Below are positions 1 through 8,437 of a stretch of DNA of 64,000 nucleotides, piece by piece. How positions within the stretch are numbered: position 1 is the stretch's first letter; each line of letters starts with the position of its first letter. The position numbers and the translations under genes were made by a program. The notes beneath the pieces were generated by a model. The model was not told where the DNA came from and searched no databases. It saw only the letters and a list, made by a program, of their open reading frames with translations. The stretch is taken from positions 159,844 to 223,843 of the forward strand of contig JAIPEW010000002.1 in the NCBI GenBank assembly GCA_021736985.1, in the 5' to 3' direction. The DNA is from Clostridiales bacterium. GTDB taxonomy: Bacteria > Bacillota > Desulfotomaculia > Desulfotomaculales > VENG01.

Positions 1-707
1 TCAACTTCGGGCGGAGACACTTTTCCTGAAATTAAGACTTGGCCTTTCTTTACCGTTTCTCCCTCTTCCACCTGCGGTTCACCTTTTAGAACAAGCATTT
101 CCTTTATCAATCCATTTTTTTGGGCAATTACATTGACTTGTTCATTATCCTTTTTCCGGGGAGGTAACGACTTTTCAGCAATTTCTATAACTGCCCTTGT
201 ACCATCTATATGTAACCCCACCCAGGCTGCACCAGGCAGACTTTTTTCTAAATATGATGCCATCTCGCTTGTATTAATATTCCACTTAAACGTCCCGGTA
301 TGAAGCCCGGCTTTATTTGCCAGGGTTTTTACTTCTTCATCCTTTATTTTGACATTACCACTCACATCAACTAACCATATACAAGAAGACAACATGTACA
401 TTAAAATCAAAAAAACAACTGCTCCTGCTATCATAGTCTTCTGGCGCCTGATTTCCAGTATCCAAAAAGGTAACCCGTGGCGGCCGTATATAGAAAAACG
501 ACAATTACAACTGCGAGCTATATGACGTAACGGGCGGAATGCGCTTAAACGTATGCTTGCTCTAAGGGTGTTATCACTAACCCACTTTAAATTCCAGAAC
601 CATATACCCCGGCTAGAAGCCATGTTTAATACTCTTTCTGGATACTCACCTATTATTGTTATTGTTATATAACCAAATAAAAAAGAAGTTATTTTTAACA
701 TGTTCAT
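1..707 (-). CDS. yqfD: Sporulation protein YqfD, N-terminal part (cut by window edge)
   Basis: The first 235 codons of a protein whose 3' end lies outside the window. YqfD is a membrane protein of the mother cell needed for spore formation in Bacillus; its biochemical role is not settled. Seen here: an N-terminal soluble part, a hydrophobic segment at about residues 93-110, then a region with repeated hydrophobic/acidic blocks and a lipoyl-like motif (GEPQVEEGETVKKGQV) near the cut. The ATG at 707 lies 10 bases after the yqfC stop, so the two are co-transcribed. Family assignment rests on the yqfC-yqfD gene pair plus the general layout, so it is good but not certain. Confidence 0.8.
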   Translation of the reverse strand, partial: MNMLKITSFLFGYITITIIGEYPERVLNMASSRGIWFWNLKWVSDNTLRASIRLSAFRPLRHIARSCNCRFSIYGRHGLPFWILEIRRQKTMIAGAVVFLILMYMLSSCIWLVDVSGNVKIKDEEVKTLANKAGLHTGTFKWNINTSEMASYLEKSLPGAAWVGLHIDGTRAVIEIAEKSLPPRKKDNEQVNVIAQKNGLIKEMLVLKGEPQVEEGETVKKGQVLISGKVSPPEV

Positions 708-717
708 AATTGTCACC

Positions 718-1002
718 TCACTTTATAAACGTAATACTTTTTATCTGCCCCTGTATACACATTTCATTAGGATATATATTACGAAGCTGGAGTCCCTCGC
801 CAGTTATCTCAATTTCGCCTTCTCCCGACGCAACACGAATTAACTCTGTATTATATTGATATATCCCCCGGTGGTTTTCTAAGAACACATGCAAATCCCC
901 CATGATAATTATCTTAGGAAGATCGAGAATTACATCACTGGGAATCTCTAATATCTCAGATAATTGTTCTTTTAACCTCATTTTTAAATCCCGCCAAGAC
1001 AT
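718..1002 (-). CDS. yqfC: Sporulation protein YqfC
   Basis: A 94-residue protein of the YqfC family, which is made in the mother cell under sigma-E in Bacillus and always sits just before yqfD. It is all beta-rich with no membrane segment, and the family's usual length is about 90-95 residues. The ATG start follows a GGAGGGG ribosome site. That site is part of the 3' arm of a hairpin (1010-1045), so its access could depend on RNA folding. Operon with yqfD downstream. The genes that follow yqfCD in Bacillus (phoH, ybeY) would lie beyond the window. Confidence 0.85.
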   Translation of the reverse strand: MSWRDLKMRLKEQLSEILEIPSDVILDLPKIIIMGDLHVFLENHRGIYQYNTELIRVASGEGEIEITGEGLQLRNIYPNEMCIQGQIKSITFIK

Positions 1003-1009
1003 AAAAAAA

Positions 1010-1045
1010 CCCCTCCTTAGCCTAAACTTATGCGGCTAGGAGAGG
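1010..1045 (-). terminator. Hairpin with U-tract between the selenoprotein gene and yqfC
   Basis: On the minus strand a 12-base arm (CCTCTCCTAGCC) can pair with GGCTAAGGAGGGG across an 11-base loop and is followed by seven T. It looks like an intrinsic terminator for the selenoprotein gene. Its 3' arm also carries the yqfC ribosome site, so it could act as a leaky terminator or a translation switch. Confidence 0.55.
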
Positions 1046-1074
1046 AAAAATTACTTAACGCTGGGTATTAATAC

Positions 1075-1416
1075 CTATATATTATCTTGTTTTGCTTTAT
1101 CTATAGCCTGGCTAATAAGATCCGCGGATAAACCTCCGTGAAAAGCTGGCTTACCGTTAATAGCAGTAAGCGGTAAATGAACCCGCCCTAAAAGTGAAGA
1201 AATATCAGGATATTCATTTATTTCTTCAGTATTCACGTCAATAAACTTAAAACTGATATTCAAATCATACTTGTCTTCCAGTACCGTTTTTAGTTCAGCA
1301 GCTTCTTCTTTCATAGTCTTCGTGCCGCAACCTGCGCACGGGCTTGGACCTCATCCACCAGCCTGTACAGGAGCATCCAGGCCAAATACTTCTACTTGTA
1401 CTAATTCATCTGTCAT
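1075..1416 (-). CDS. Selenocysteine-containing thioredoxin-fold protein (YuzD-like)
   Basis: A 113-residue protein read through an in-frame TGA at 1351-1353 (codon 22). The ATG at 1416 has a clear GAGGTGGG ribosome site, whereas the internal ATG at 1314 has none. Around the UGA the product reads GGUGPSPCAGCGTKT: U22, then Cys27 and Cys30. The rest has a beta-alpha-beta layout ending in a conserved-looking PLTAINGKPAFHGG segment, where thioredoxin folds carry their cis-proline loop. General order and length resemble the small YuzD-type disulfide oxidoreductases of Firmicutes. A hairpin just 3' of the UGA fits a bacterial SECIS, and the gene is divergent from selD. The exact redox partner is unknown. 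I am confident about the Sec reading, less so about the family name. Confidence 0.82.
1321..1340 (-). promoter_or_regulatory. SECIS-like hairpin of the Sec thioredoxin-fold gene
   Basis: Ten bases after the UGA the transcript can form CGTGC/GCACG, then GCA/TGC above one bulged G, with apical loop GGT. The first loop G lies about 19 bases from the UGA, within the window used by bacterial SelB-binding SECIS elements. The selD hairpin has a very similar top (GCAGGT). Confidence 0.65.
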
Positions 1417-1454
1417 ATTACCCACCTCACTATATTTATATATATTAATAATAA

Positions 1455-1515
1455 CATAAAAGATCTTTATATAAAAACTATATCAGCAAGGATTTTTATA
1501 TAAAGATCTTTTATG
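1455..1515. promoter_or_regulatory. 23-bp perfect inverted repeat between divergent selenium genes
   Basis: Arms at 1455-1477 and 1493-1515 are exact reverse complements, with a 15-base spacer at 1478-1492. The element lies 38 bases upstream of the Sec thioredoxin-fold start and 84 bases upstream of selD. Each arm itself contains AAAGATCTTT, a palindrome. It could be an operator for a dimeric regulator of both genes or a hairpin in either leader. No regulator gene is adjacent. Confidence 0.6.
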
Positions 1516-1599
1516 ATACTTATAAAGGATCTGATAAGGAAATAATAGAATACTAATAGATACTAATACTACAAAAATAGTAATAAAGGTGTGAAAATA

Positions 1600-2652
1600 A
1601 TGTCAAAATCTGAAGTTAAACTAACACAAATGACTAAAAGCGCCGGATGAGCTGCTAAACTAGGGCCCGAAGCCCTGTCGCAGGTACTGCGACATCTACC
1701 CAAAAATGAAAAAAATGAACACCCTCAACTCATGGTAGGAATAGATAATTCAGATGATGCTGCAGTTTATAGATTAAATGAATCTACTGCTATAATCAAT
1801 ACAGTTGATTTTTTTACACCCATTGTAGACGATGCTTATATTTTTGGACAAATTGCTGCTGCTAACGCTCTTAGTGATATATATGCTATGGGCGGCACCC
1901 CTTTGTTAGCACTTAACATTGTTTGTTTTCCTACCTGTATTACCGAGGAGATACTCCCCGAAGTAATCCGTGGTGGAGCTGATAAAGTCAAAGAAGCAGG
2001 AGCTGTAATTGCCGGAGGACATACAGTGGAAGATGATGAGCCTAAATATGGCCTTGCTGTAACGGGAACAATAAATCCCGAGCAGTTGTGCACTAACTCC
2101 ATGGCCCGGGAAGGTGATATTTTATTCCTTACCAAACCTCTCGGTACTGGCATAATAAATACCGCAATAAAGGGTGAACTGGCTTCTGAAGAATCAGCTC
2201 AACAATCTATTGATACCATGATCATGCTTAACCATGGAGCAGCCCAAGCCATGATTGCTGCTGGTGGAAAAACCTGCACAGACATAACTGGATTCGGACT
2301 GCTCGGACATGCAGCGGAAATGGCTAAAGCAAGCGGGATAAGCATAGAGATTCATTCAAGTTCAATTCCTTTAATAAATGGCACTATGGATCTCGCTGCT
2401 ATGGGCATGTTTCCCGGCGGTGCTTACAACAACCGTGAATATTTAAAACACGATGTTATATTTTCCCCTGAAGTAAACACTGCATTACAATTAACACTTT
2501 TTGATCCACAGACTTCCGGGGGATTATTGATTGCAGTCCCTGGAGAAAAAGCTGAAATTTTATCACAAGAGCTTAACAAAAAAGATGTATCCCAGGCACA
2601 AGCAATAGGTAAAGTAACTGCTAAACAGGATTACACTATAAACGTAGTTTAG
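1600..2652 (+). CDS. selD: Selenide, water dikinase with selenocysteine at position 17
   Basis: Makes selenophosphate from selenide and ATP, the selenium donor for Sec-tRNA and selenouridine. The true ATG at 1600 is separated from the long open part by an in-frame TGA at 1648-1650. The residues U17-A-A-K20 align exactly with catalytic Cys17 and Lys20 of E. coli SelD. The rest is a complete SelD (350 residues): the GIDNSDDAAVY metal/ATP region, DFFTPIVDD, GGHTVEDDEP, and the DPQTSGGLL segment near the C-terminus. A SECIS-like hairpin follows the UGA. SelD proteins that contain Sec are known in several anaerobes. Followed by yedF 54 bases on, so probably one transcript. Confidence 0.95.
1676..1694 (+). 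promoter_or_regulatory. SECIS-like hairpin in selD
   Basis: TGTCGCAG pairs perfectly with CTGCGACA around a 3-base loop, 26 bases after the UGA codon; the loop region contains GGT. A second, smaller hairpin (AGGGC/GCCCT, 1662-1676) lies between it and the UGA, so which one SelB reads is not certain from sequence. Confidence 0.6.
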
Positions 2653-2658
2653 TTTAAG

Positions 2659-2687
2659 AATAAGTTGGTGACAGGCACCAACTTATT
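2659..2687. repeat. REP-like palindrome between selD and yedF
   Basis: A perfect 12-bp stem, AATAAGTTGGTG / CACCAACTTATT, with loop ACAGG. Related GTTGGTG(CCTGTC) palindromes occur at 42007-42033 and 49810-49839. Palindromes of the type GGTGCCTGTCACC are widespread short repeats in bacteria. Here it lies inside a likely operon and has no U-tract. Confidence 0.7.
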
Positions 2688-2706
2688 CCCCAAAACTGGA
2701 GGTGAG

Positions 2707-3312
2707 ATGATGACCAGAGACATAGATTGCCGGGGGCTCAACTGCCCTCATCCCGTGATAAATACAAAAAAAGCCTTAGAGGAAAATAAGACAGGAAGCA
2801 TAACAGTTATAGTAGATAATGAAACTGCCCGGCAAAATGTATCTCTTTTTGTCCAAAACGCTGGTCACAGTATAGAAGAACGCGAAGAAAACGGCTCTTT
2901 TTATATCACAATAAATAAAACGGAAGAAAAAGATAATGAGACAAAAAAAACACCCGTAGAAGGTTCACTGCCAGCAAATCCTATTTACTTTATAAGCACC
3001 AATCTGCTCGGACAAGGTTCTCCAGATCTAGGTGCAGTTTTAATGAAAAGTCTAATGCAAACTATAACGGAGTGTAATCCTTCTCCAGAAGCATTAGTAT
3101 TTATGAATTCAGGAGTTTACCTTTGCTGTGAAGGTTCAGAAGTTTTGCCTTATTTAAAAAAAATGTCCGGTGCGGGTGTTAAGATATTTGCCTGCGGCAC
3201 CTGCCTGGACTATTATAAATTAAAAGGTAAATTATCTGTGGGAACGATTTCAAATATGTTTGAAATTAACAACGAACTTATTCGTCCTAATAAAGTAATA
3301 ACTATCGGTTAA
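2707..3312 (+). CDS. yedF: Selenium-metabolism protein YedF (TusA-like plus DsrE-like fusion)
   Basis: A 201-residue fusion. Residues 1-75 are a TusA/SirA-like domain with the CRGLNCPHP motif, whose second Cys would carry sulfur or selenium. After an acidic linker, residues about 90-201 form a DsrE-like domain with Cys in CCEG and the CGTCLDYY motif. The family is found next to selD and is thought to handle selenium for SelD. Start chosen at ATG 2707 (ATG 2710 is equally close) behind GGAGGTGAG; an upstream TTG at 2665 falls within the palindrome and has no ribosome site. All key residues are Cys here, with no internal UGA. Confidence 0.9.
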   Translation: MMTRDIDCRGLNCPHPVINTKKALEENKTGSITVIVDNETARQNVSLFVQNAGHSIEEREENGSFYITINKTEEKDNETKKTPVEGSLPANPIYFISTNLLGQGSPDLGAVLMKSLMQTITECNPSPEALVFMNSGVYLCCEGSEVLPYLKKMSGAGVKIFACGTCLDYYKLKGKLSVGTISNMFEINNELIRPNKVITIG

Positions 3313-3335
3313 TACAACTTCTTTTACTAAGTTAA

Positions 3336-3366
3336 AATACCCGGCGCCTTAAATGGGCCGGGTATT
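3336..3366 (+). terminator. Intrinsic terminator after yedF
   Basis: AATACCCGGC / GCCGGGTATT form a 10-bp stem with an 11-base loop, ending in TATTATT. It closes the selD-yedF unit. Confidence 0.75.
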
Positions 3367-3433
3367 ATTCATAATACATTCATTAGACAGGAAAAAGGCT
3401 GGTTGTAAAAAACTGTCATTTTAAAAACCATTA

Positions 3434-3613
3434 CTAGCGCTTAGGTTTGCGCTTTCTGGCTGCTTCTGACTTTTTCTTTCGCTTTACACTTGGTTTTTCA
3501 TAATGCTCGTGCTTACGAGCTTCCGCTAAAACACCGGACTTCTGACATGTACGCTTAAAGCGACGGAGGGCACTATCCAACGTCTCATTTTTACCTACTT
3601 TTATCTCTGCCAT
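3434..3613 (-). CDS. rpsU: 30S ribosomal protein S21
   Basis: A 59-residue, very basic protein that joins the 30S subunit late near the anti-Shine-Dalgarno end of 16S rRNA. It begins [19 protein letters not shown], the usual S21 N-terminus, and ends in a Lys/Arg-rich tail ([16 protein letters not shown]). The ATG at 3613 has a strong GGAGGGGGGAG ribosome site. It sits at the end of the heat-shock/housekeeping cluster, before yqfCD, the order seen in many Clostridia, although here the selenium genes are placed between. Confidence 0.97.
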   Translation of the reverse strand: MAEIKVGKNETLDSALRRFKRTCQKSGVLAEARKHEHYEKPSVKRKKKSEAARKRKPKR

Positions 3614-3730
3614 TCTTCTCCCCCCCTCCGCCGGGCACTAAAAAAAAGACCCCAAGACATATACTTAAAACACAACCTCACTTTTAGACAATATTCATTT
3701 ATTATACATTAATACCTGTAACTAAGTCAA

Positions 3731-4081
3731 TTAACCGGGTGGCCACTGCAATTCCCTTCCAGCCAGGAGATGGTAATGAATATGAAACACTTCCTGACCC
3801 CCATGTTCATTACAATTACCTACCAACCGAAAACCTTTTTCCAATCCTAATTCTTTGGCCACATAGACTACTGCCCGGTGAATTTCCCCAACCAGGTGCT
3901 GGGTTTCGCTATCTAGATCCAATAGAGTAGGAATATGTTTTTTGGGTATAAACAGAATATGGGTAGGGGCTACAGGGTTTAAATCCTTGAAAGCCAAAAC
4001 ATTTTCATCTTCATATACTATATCTGACGGAATTTCCTTATTGACGATTTTACAAAATATACACTCTGACACCCATGCCAC
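3731..4081 (-). CDS. HIT family (histidine triad) nucleotide-binding protein
   Basis: A 116-residue Hint-type hydrolase, acting on purine nucleoside phosphoramidates. The zinc-type Cys residues CIFC are at about 8-11, and the catalytic triad HIHYH is at about 100-104, preceded by GGQEVFH. Length and layout are typical of bacterial HinT. The ATG at 4081 lies behind GGAGGAGGTGGC. Gene order mtaB-hit-rpsU is common in Firmicutes. Confidence 0.93.
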   Translation of the reverse strand: MAWVSECIFCKIVNKEIPSDIVYEDENVLAFKDLNPVAPTHILFIPKKHIPTLLDLDSETQHLVGEIHRAVVYVAKELGLEKGFRLVGNCNEHGGQEVFHIHYHLLAGRELQWPPG

Positions 4082-4162
4082 CTCCTCCCCTTTAAAAATA
4101 CCAGCCTTATTTTTAGGATATAATCATAGTTCAACATAATAGGCCTTAAATCCTGCTACTAT

Positions 4163-5473
4163 TTAAACAATTCTGCCGTACAAATGATTATTAATAACTT
4201 TTTCTGCCATAACGTTAATAAAATCACCACGCTGTACAGACTCGGAAAAAAACATTATTTTAATATAATTATCTGTGACCCCCTCGAAAAGGTTATTCTG
4301 TTCTACAAATTGTTCCACAAGTACAGTCATTTCTTCTCCTAAATAATTAGAGAGAAACTTGTAGCGCAATTTTTCACCTGTTTCCAACAACATTTTTTTT
4401 CTTTTCTCTTTTTCCCTTGAAGCTACCTGTCCTGCAAAAGAAGCTGCAGCTGTACCTGCACGTGGAGAATATTTAAAAACATGTAAATCTGCAAATTCCA
4501 TTTGTTTTATAAAATCAAGGGTGTTCGTGAAACGCTCATCAGTTTCTCCAGGAAAACCAGTTATTATATCAGTAGTAACTGCTGCCGAAGGCATCTTTTG
4601 CTTTATTCTGTATACTATGTCTTTATAATGCTGTGTATCATATCTTCTTCTCATATTTTTCAAAATATAGTCATCACCGCTTTGAAGCGGTAAATGAAAA
4701 TGCCTGCATACCATGGAAGAAGAAGCCAATATGTCTATTAAATCATAGTCAACATCCTGAGGTTCCAGTGAGCTTATGCGCAGTCTTTTTAATCCTTCTA
4801 AGGAACAAATCTGATTTATTATGCCGGCAAGACTCTCTTTTTTCCCTTTTAAGTCTTTCCCATAAGCACCTATATGAATACCCGTTAACACTATCTCTTT
4901 ATATCCATGATCAATAAGGCGCTCTGCTTCTTTTATAACATTAACCGGGCTACGACTTCTTAAAGGACCCCTGGTATAAGGGATTATGCAATAAGCACAA
5001 AAATTGCTGCATCCTTCTTGAATTTTTAAAAAACCCCGGATTCTTTTTTGCTCCAGGGCAGAAGGTAATTCTTCAAAGTTTGTTGTTTTCATAATATCTG
5101 TTACCGCATTAACAGGTTTATCCTTATTTGAATTGTTTTCAACAAGCTCAACAATATTAGACCTATCACTTGTGCCTATTACCATGTCTACTCCCGGGAT
5201 TTTTAATATCTCACCAGGCGATAACTGAGCATAACATCCTGTAACCACTATGAATGCATCTGGATTATTGCGTACAGCTTTTCTTATCAACTGTCTCGAC
5301 TTGCGGTCTCCTATATGAGTTACTGTACAAGTATTTATGATATATATATTAGCTGAATCACTGAAATCCACAATTTCGTACCCGTTTTTTAAAAACAGGT
5401 TCTCTATAGTATATGATTCATATTGATTAACCTTGCACCCCAATGTGGTGATTGCCATTTTCTTTTTTCCCAT
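4163..5473 (-). CDS. mtaB: tRNA (t6A37) methylthiotransferase MtaB
   Basis: A radical-SAM methylthiotransferase that turns t6A37 into ms2t6A37 in tRNA. In order it has an N-terminal UPF0004 domain (TTLGCKVNQYES, with Cys in NTCTV and TGCYAQ) that binds one 4Fe-4S cluster. The radical-SAM core carries the CSNFCAYC motif near residue 155, and a C-terminal TRAM domain binds RNA. Length 436 residues is usual. The start at ATG 5473 (MGKKKMAI) lies inside the end of rsmE, overlapping by 47 bases in another frame; upstream GTG codons are possible alternatives. Confidence 0.93.
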   Translation of the reverse strand: MGKKKMAITTLGCKVNQYESYTIENLFLKNGYEIVDFSDSANIYIINTCTVTHIGDRKSRQLIRKAVRNNPDAFIVVTGCYAQLSPGEILKIPGVDMVIGTSDRSNIVELVENNSNKDKPVNAVTDIMKTTNFEELPSALEQKRIRGFLKIQEGCSNFCAYCIIPYTRGPLRSRSPVNVIKEAERLIDHGYKEIVLTGIHIGAYGKDLKGKKESLAGIINQICSLEGLKRLRISSLEPQDVDYDLIDILASSSMVCRHFHLPLQSGDDYILKNMRRRYDTQHYKDIVYRIKQKMPSAAVTTDIITGFPGETDERFTNTLDFIKQMEFADLHVFKYSPRAGTAAASFAGQVASREKEKRKKMLLETGEKLRYKFLSNYLGEEMTVLVEQFVEQNNLFEGVTDNYIKIMFFSESVQRGDFINVMAEKVINNHLYGRIV

Positions 5474-6221
5474 TTGATACACCACCAAGATCTCCCCACT
5501 CGTACAGAACCATGAATAATGCAGCTAATCCTGCAGTTTCCGTACGTAAAATACGCGGGCCCAGAGTTAAAGGAATTACTCCTTTTCTATGAGCCTGCTC
5601 AAATTCCTCGGGATGAATACCACCTTCAGGACCTATAAATACAAAAATTTCTAAAGGCCTTTTTATTTTTTGCACTATTCCCTTAAGATCCTGCTCCGTC
5701 TCACCCTCATAAGGCATAAGCGGCACAGCCTCACCTGGAATGTCCTCCAGTGCTTCCGCCCATTTCATAGGGGTCACTACCCTGGGGACCACGGAACGGC
5801 GGCATTGTTTAGAAGCTTCAACAGCTATTCGCTGCCAGCGATCTCTCCTGTCAGCAGCTTTTTTAGCTGTAAGCTTGGTTACAGAATATTTGCACTCAGC
5901 TGGAATAATAGAAGTAACTCCCAGTTCTGTTGCCTTTTGCACTACCAGGTCCATTTTCTCTCCCTTGGAAAGTCCCTGCACCAGGGTAACCCTAACTGGC
6001 GGTTCTCCCCCGGCTTGTCCCTCTGCAAGTATTTCACACTTAACTTTATCCTTAGTAGTACTTTCTATTCTTGCTTCATAAACTTTGCCGTCTCCATCTA
6101 ATGCTGTAATAATATCACCGGGGCCCATTCTCAAAACCTTGGTTATATGTCTCACATCCGGTCCCGATATATTTATACGCCCGGAATTAACTTGCTCGGG
6201 AGATATAAAAAATCGTGCCAT
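5427..6221 (-). CDS. rsmE: 16S rRNA (m3U1498) methyltransferase RsmE
   Basis: A 264-residue SPOUT-class methyltransferase that modifies U1498 in the decoding region of 16S rRNA using SAM. An N-terminal PUA-like RNA-binding domain is followed by the knotted SPOUT domain with IGPEGGIHPEE and LGPRILRTETA, the signature SAM-binding loops. The start at ATG 6221 (MARFFISPE) follows GGGGGA and is 17 bases downstream of prmA. Further upstream codons in frame would run into prmA. Order prmA-rsmE-mtaB is conserved. Confidence 0.95.
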   Translation of the reverse strand: MARFFISPEQVNSGRINISGPDVRHITKVLRMGPGDIITALDGDGKVYEARIESTTKDKVKCEILAEGQAGGEPPVRVTLVQGLSKGEKMDLVVQKATELGVTSIIPAECKYSVTKLTAKKAADRRDRWQRIAVEASKQCRRSVVPRVVTPMKWAEALEDIPGEAVPLMPYEGETEQDLKGIVQKIKRPLEIFVFIGPEGGIHPEEFEQAHRKGVIPLTLGPRILRTETAGLAALFMVLYEWGDLGGVSNGKKENGNHHIGVQG

Positions 6222-6238
6222 AAACCAATCCCCCAATT

Positions 6239-7183
6239 TTATGTATTTTCCGCCAAATACCCCGTTTTTATCTTTAAAGCAACCCACTGGTCTTTATCAT
6301 AAATGTTTTCAATACAGTACCCTAAATCTTCCATGACACTGCGAACTTCAGGAACACGCCCGGAGGTTATACCTGAAGCTATAAAATAACCTCCGGGTTT
6401 TAATACCCTACTTATATCCGGGGCAAGTTCCTTAATAACCGGCGTTAATATATTAGCTACAACCACATCAGCATCCCCCTCAATATTTTGTAGGAGGTCA
6501 CCTTCTTGTACCGTAACAAGGGATTCTACACGGTTATTCTGTATATTTTCGTGAGCAACAGATAAAGCTGCCTGGTCTGAATCAACAGCAGTAACGCGAG
6601 TAGCCCCCAAAAAAGTAGAAGCAACAGCCAGTATCCCGGATCCCGTACCAATATCCAGCACTTTATCTCCAGGTTTTATAATCTCTTCCAGTATCTCAAG
6701 GCACAATACTGTTGTAGCATGCGTACCATTACCGAATGCCATACCGGGATTTAGATTAATTACAATCTCGTTCTCCCCGGCATTATATTCTTCCCATATA
6801 GGCCTGACAACCAGATGTTTTCCTATATTAACAGGCTTATAATATGCTTTCCATGCTTCCAACCAATCTTGTTCAATGACTTCTTTAATTTCTATACTAG
6901 CCTGGCAAATACCTGCTTCATTTAAATAACATCTTATTTTTTCCACCAACCTGTTTTGCATCTCCTGTGGAAAATATGCTTTTACAACTGCCGTACCTGT
7001 ATCCGGAGAAACTATTTCAGGTGATTCTTCTGTATCTTCTTCAAATAATCTATTCATAAGAGCAGGGTCTTCTATTACTACACCACCCGCACCAACTTGC
7101 CTCAAAATATAACTAACACTTTCAATCCAGCATGACGGTACATGAACAGATATTTCCGTCCATTTATTACTATTCATATTCAA
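6239..7183 (-). CDS. prmA: Ribosomal protein L11 methyltransferase
   Basis: A 314-residue SAM-dependent enzyme that trimethylates lysines and the N-terminus of L11. The N-terminal substrate-recognition domain is followed by a Rossmann fold with VLDIGTGSGILA (SAM motif I) and VVANILTPV, the PrmA-specific N[IL] motif where NPPY would be in other methyltransferases. It lies 12 bases after dnaJ in the same operon. Confidence 0.96.
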   Translation of the reverse strand: MNMNSNKWTEISVHVPSCWIESVSYILRQVGAGGVVIEDPALMNRLFEEDTEESPEIVSPDTGTAVVKAYFPQEMQNRLVEKIRCYLNEAGICQASIEIKEVIEQDWLEAWKAYYKPVNIGKHLVVRPIWEEYNAGENEIVINLNPGMAFGNGTHATTVLCLEILEEIIKPGDKVLDIGTGSGILAVASTFLGATRVTAVDSDQAALSVAHENIQNNRVESLVTVQEGDLLQNIEGDADVVVANILTPVIKELAPDISRVLKPGGYFIASGITSGRVPEVRSVMEDLGYCIENIYDKDQWVALKIKTGYLAENT

Positions 7184-7195
7184 ATTTCCTTCCTA

Positions 7196-8320
7196 TTAAC
7201 CCATAAAGGCATCACGTACTTTTCCTAGAAACCCCTTGTTGGTAGATTTTAAGTCTTCACCTGTACTATGAGCAAATTCTCTTAAAATTTCTTTTTGTTC
7301 CTCACTAAGCTTCGTTGGTGTAACAACATTTATCCTTACATGCTGGTCACCTTTTCCATGACCATTCACATCAGGAATTCCTTTTCCTTTCATGCGAAAT
7401 AATGTCCCCGTTTGAGTACCTTCGGGGATTTTAAGTGAAGCCTTCCCCTCTAATGTAGATACTTCTATTTCTCCTCCAAGCGCTGCATGCACAAAGGAAA
7501 TAGATAATTCACAAATAACATCATTACCCTGGCGTTTAAAGAATTTATGGGGTTTTACACGAATATATACATACAAATCTCCTGTTGGGGCCCCTTTTTC
7601 TCCGGCTTCTCCTTCACCAGGCACGCGCAACCTTGAACCATGATCTACACCGGCAGGAATATTTACATGTATAGTCCTTGTTCGTTTTACCTGGCCACTT
7701 CCATGACATGAAGGACAGGGTTTCTCTATAATAACTCCCTTGCCATTACAGCGATCACAGGTACGGCTTTGTACAACTCTCCCAAAAGGTGTATTCTGGG
7801 CAAATTGCATTTGTCCCGTGCCGCCGCACTGTACACAAGGATGAGATTTAGTACCAGGAGCAGCTCCACTGCCGTCACATGTGCTGCATCTTTCCGTGCG
7901 AGGAACTTTTATATCTTTTTCCAACCCGAATGCAGCGTCTTCAAAGGAAAGTTCCATATCTACGCGTATATCAGCACCGCGCTGGGGACCTCTTCTCTGG
8001 CGGCCACCTCCGCCAAAAAACATGTCAAATATATCACCAATGCCGCCCATATCAGCGCCAAAATCACCAAAACCACCTTCAAAACCACCCTGGCCATCTG
8101 TAGCCGCATGACCATAACGATCATATGCAGCACGTTTTTCATCATCCATTAAAACCTCATAAGCTTCTGTAATTTCCTTAAACTTTTCCGCTGTCTGGTC
8201 ATCACCAGGGTTGGCATCCGGGTGATATTTGCGAGCCAATTTACGGTAAGTTTTTTTTATTTCATTTTTATCAGCATCATTTGATACTCCGAGTACCTCG
8301 TAATAATCGCGCTTAGCCAC
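7196..8320 (-). CDS. dnaJ: Chaperone protein DnaJ
   Basis: A 374-residue type I Hsp40 that stimulates DnaK ATPase and delivers unfolded substrates. It has a J domain (residues 1-70, HPDA in place of the HPD tripeptide context) and a Gly/Phe region. Four CxxCxGxG zinc motifs follow ([32 protein letters not shown]), then two C-terminal substrate domains. Start is GTG at 8320, giving [11 protein letters not shown], with AAGGTGGTG just upstream. The extra upstream codons are out of keeping with the family. Confidence 0.97.
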   Translation of the reverse strand: MAKRDYYEVLGVSNDADKNEIKKTYRKLARKYHPDANPGDDQTAEKFKEITEAYEVLMDDEKRAAYDRYGHAATDGQGGFEGGFGDFGADMGGIGDIFDMFFGGGGRQRRGPQRGADIRVDMELSFEDAAFGLEKDIKVPRTERCSTCDGSGAAPGTKSHPCVQCGGTGQMQFAQNTPFGRVVQSRTCDRCNGKGVIIEKPCPSCHGSGQVKRTRTIHVNIPAGVDHGSRLRVPGEGEAGEKGAPTGDLYVYIRVKPHKFFKRQGNDVICELSISFVHAALGGEIEVSTLEGKASLKIPEGTQTGTLFRMKGKGIPDVNGHGKGDQHVRINVVTPTKLSEEQKEILREFAHSTGEDLKSTNKGFLGKVRDAFMG

Positions 8321-8353
8321 GGTATCACCACCTTTTCTAATTATACATACCAT

Positions 8354-8399
8354 AAGGAGGGCGATGATGTCCGGAATCCGGAGACACAACACCCTCCTT
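8354..8399 (-). other. Long hairpin between dnaK and dnaJ
   Basis: AAGGAGGG / CCCTCCTT close a stem whose upper part contains the self-complementary TCCGGA pair. There is no U-tract, so it is more likely an mRNA-processing or stability element that sets the dnaK:dnaJ ratio than a full terminator. Confidence 0.5.
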
Positions 8400-8437
8400 G
8401 CAGCAAACTAACCTCTTCTTTTTAAATTAAACAAGTA

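Noticed and set aside
7769..8152. Long plus-strand frames opposite dnaJ, dnaK, obg and the RND genes
   Set aside because: They mirror codon structure of real genes on the other strand, have no ribosome site and no recognisable domains.
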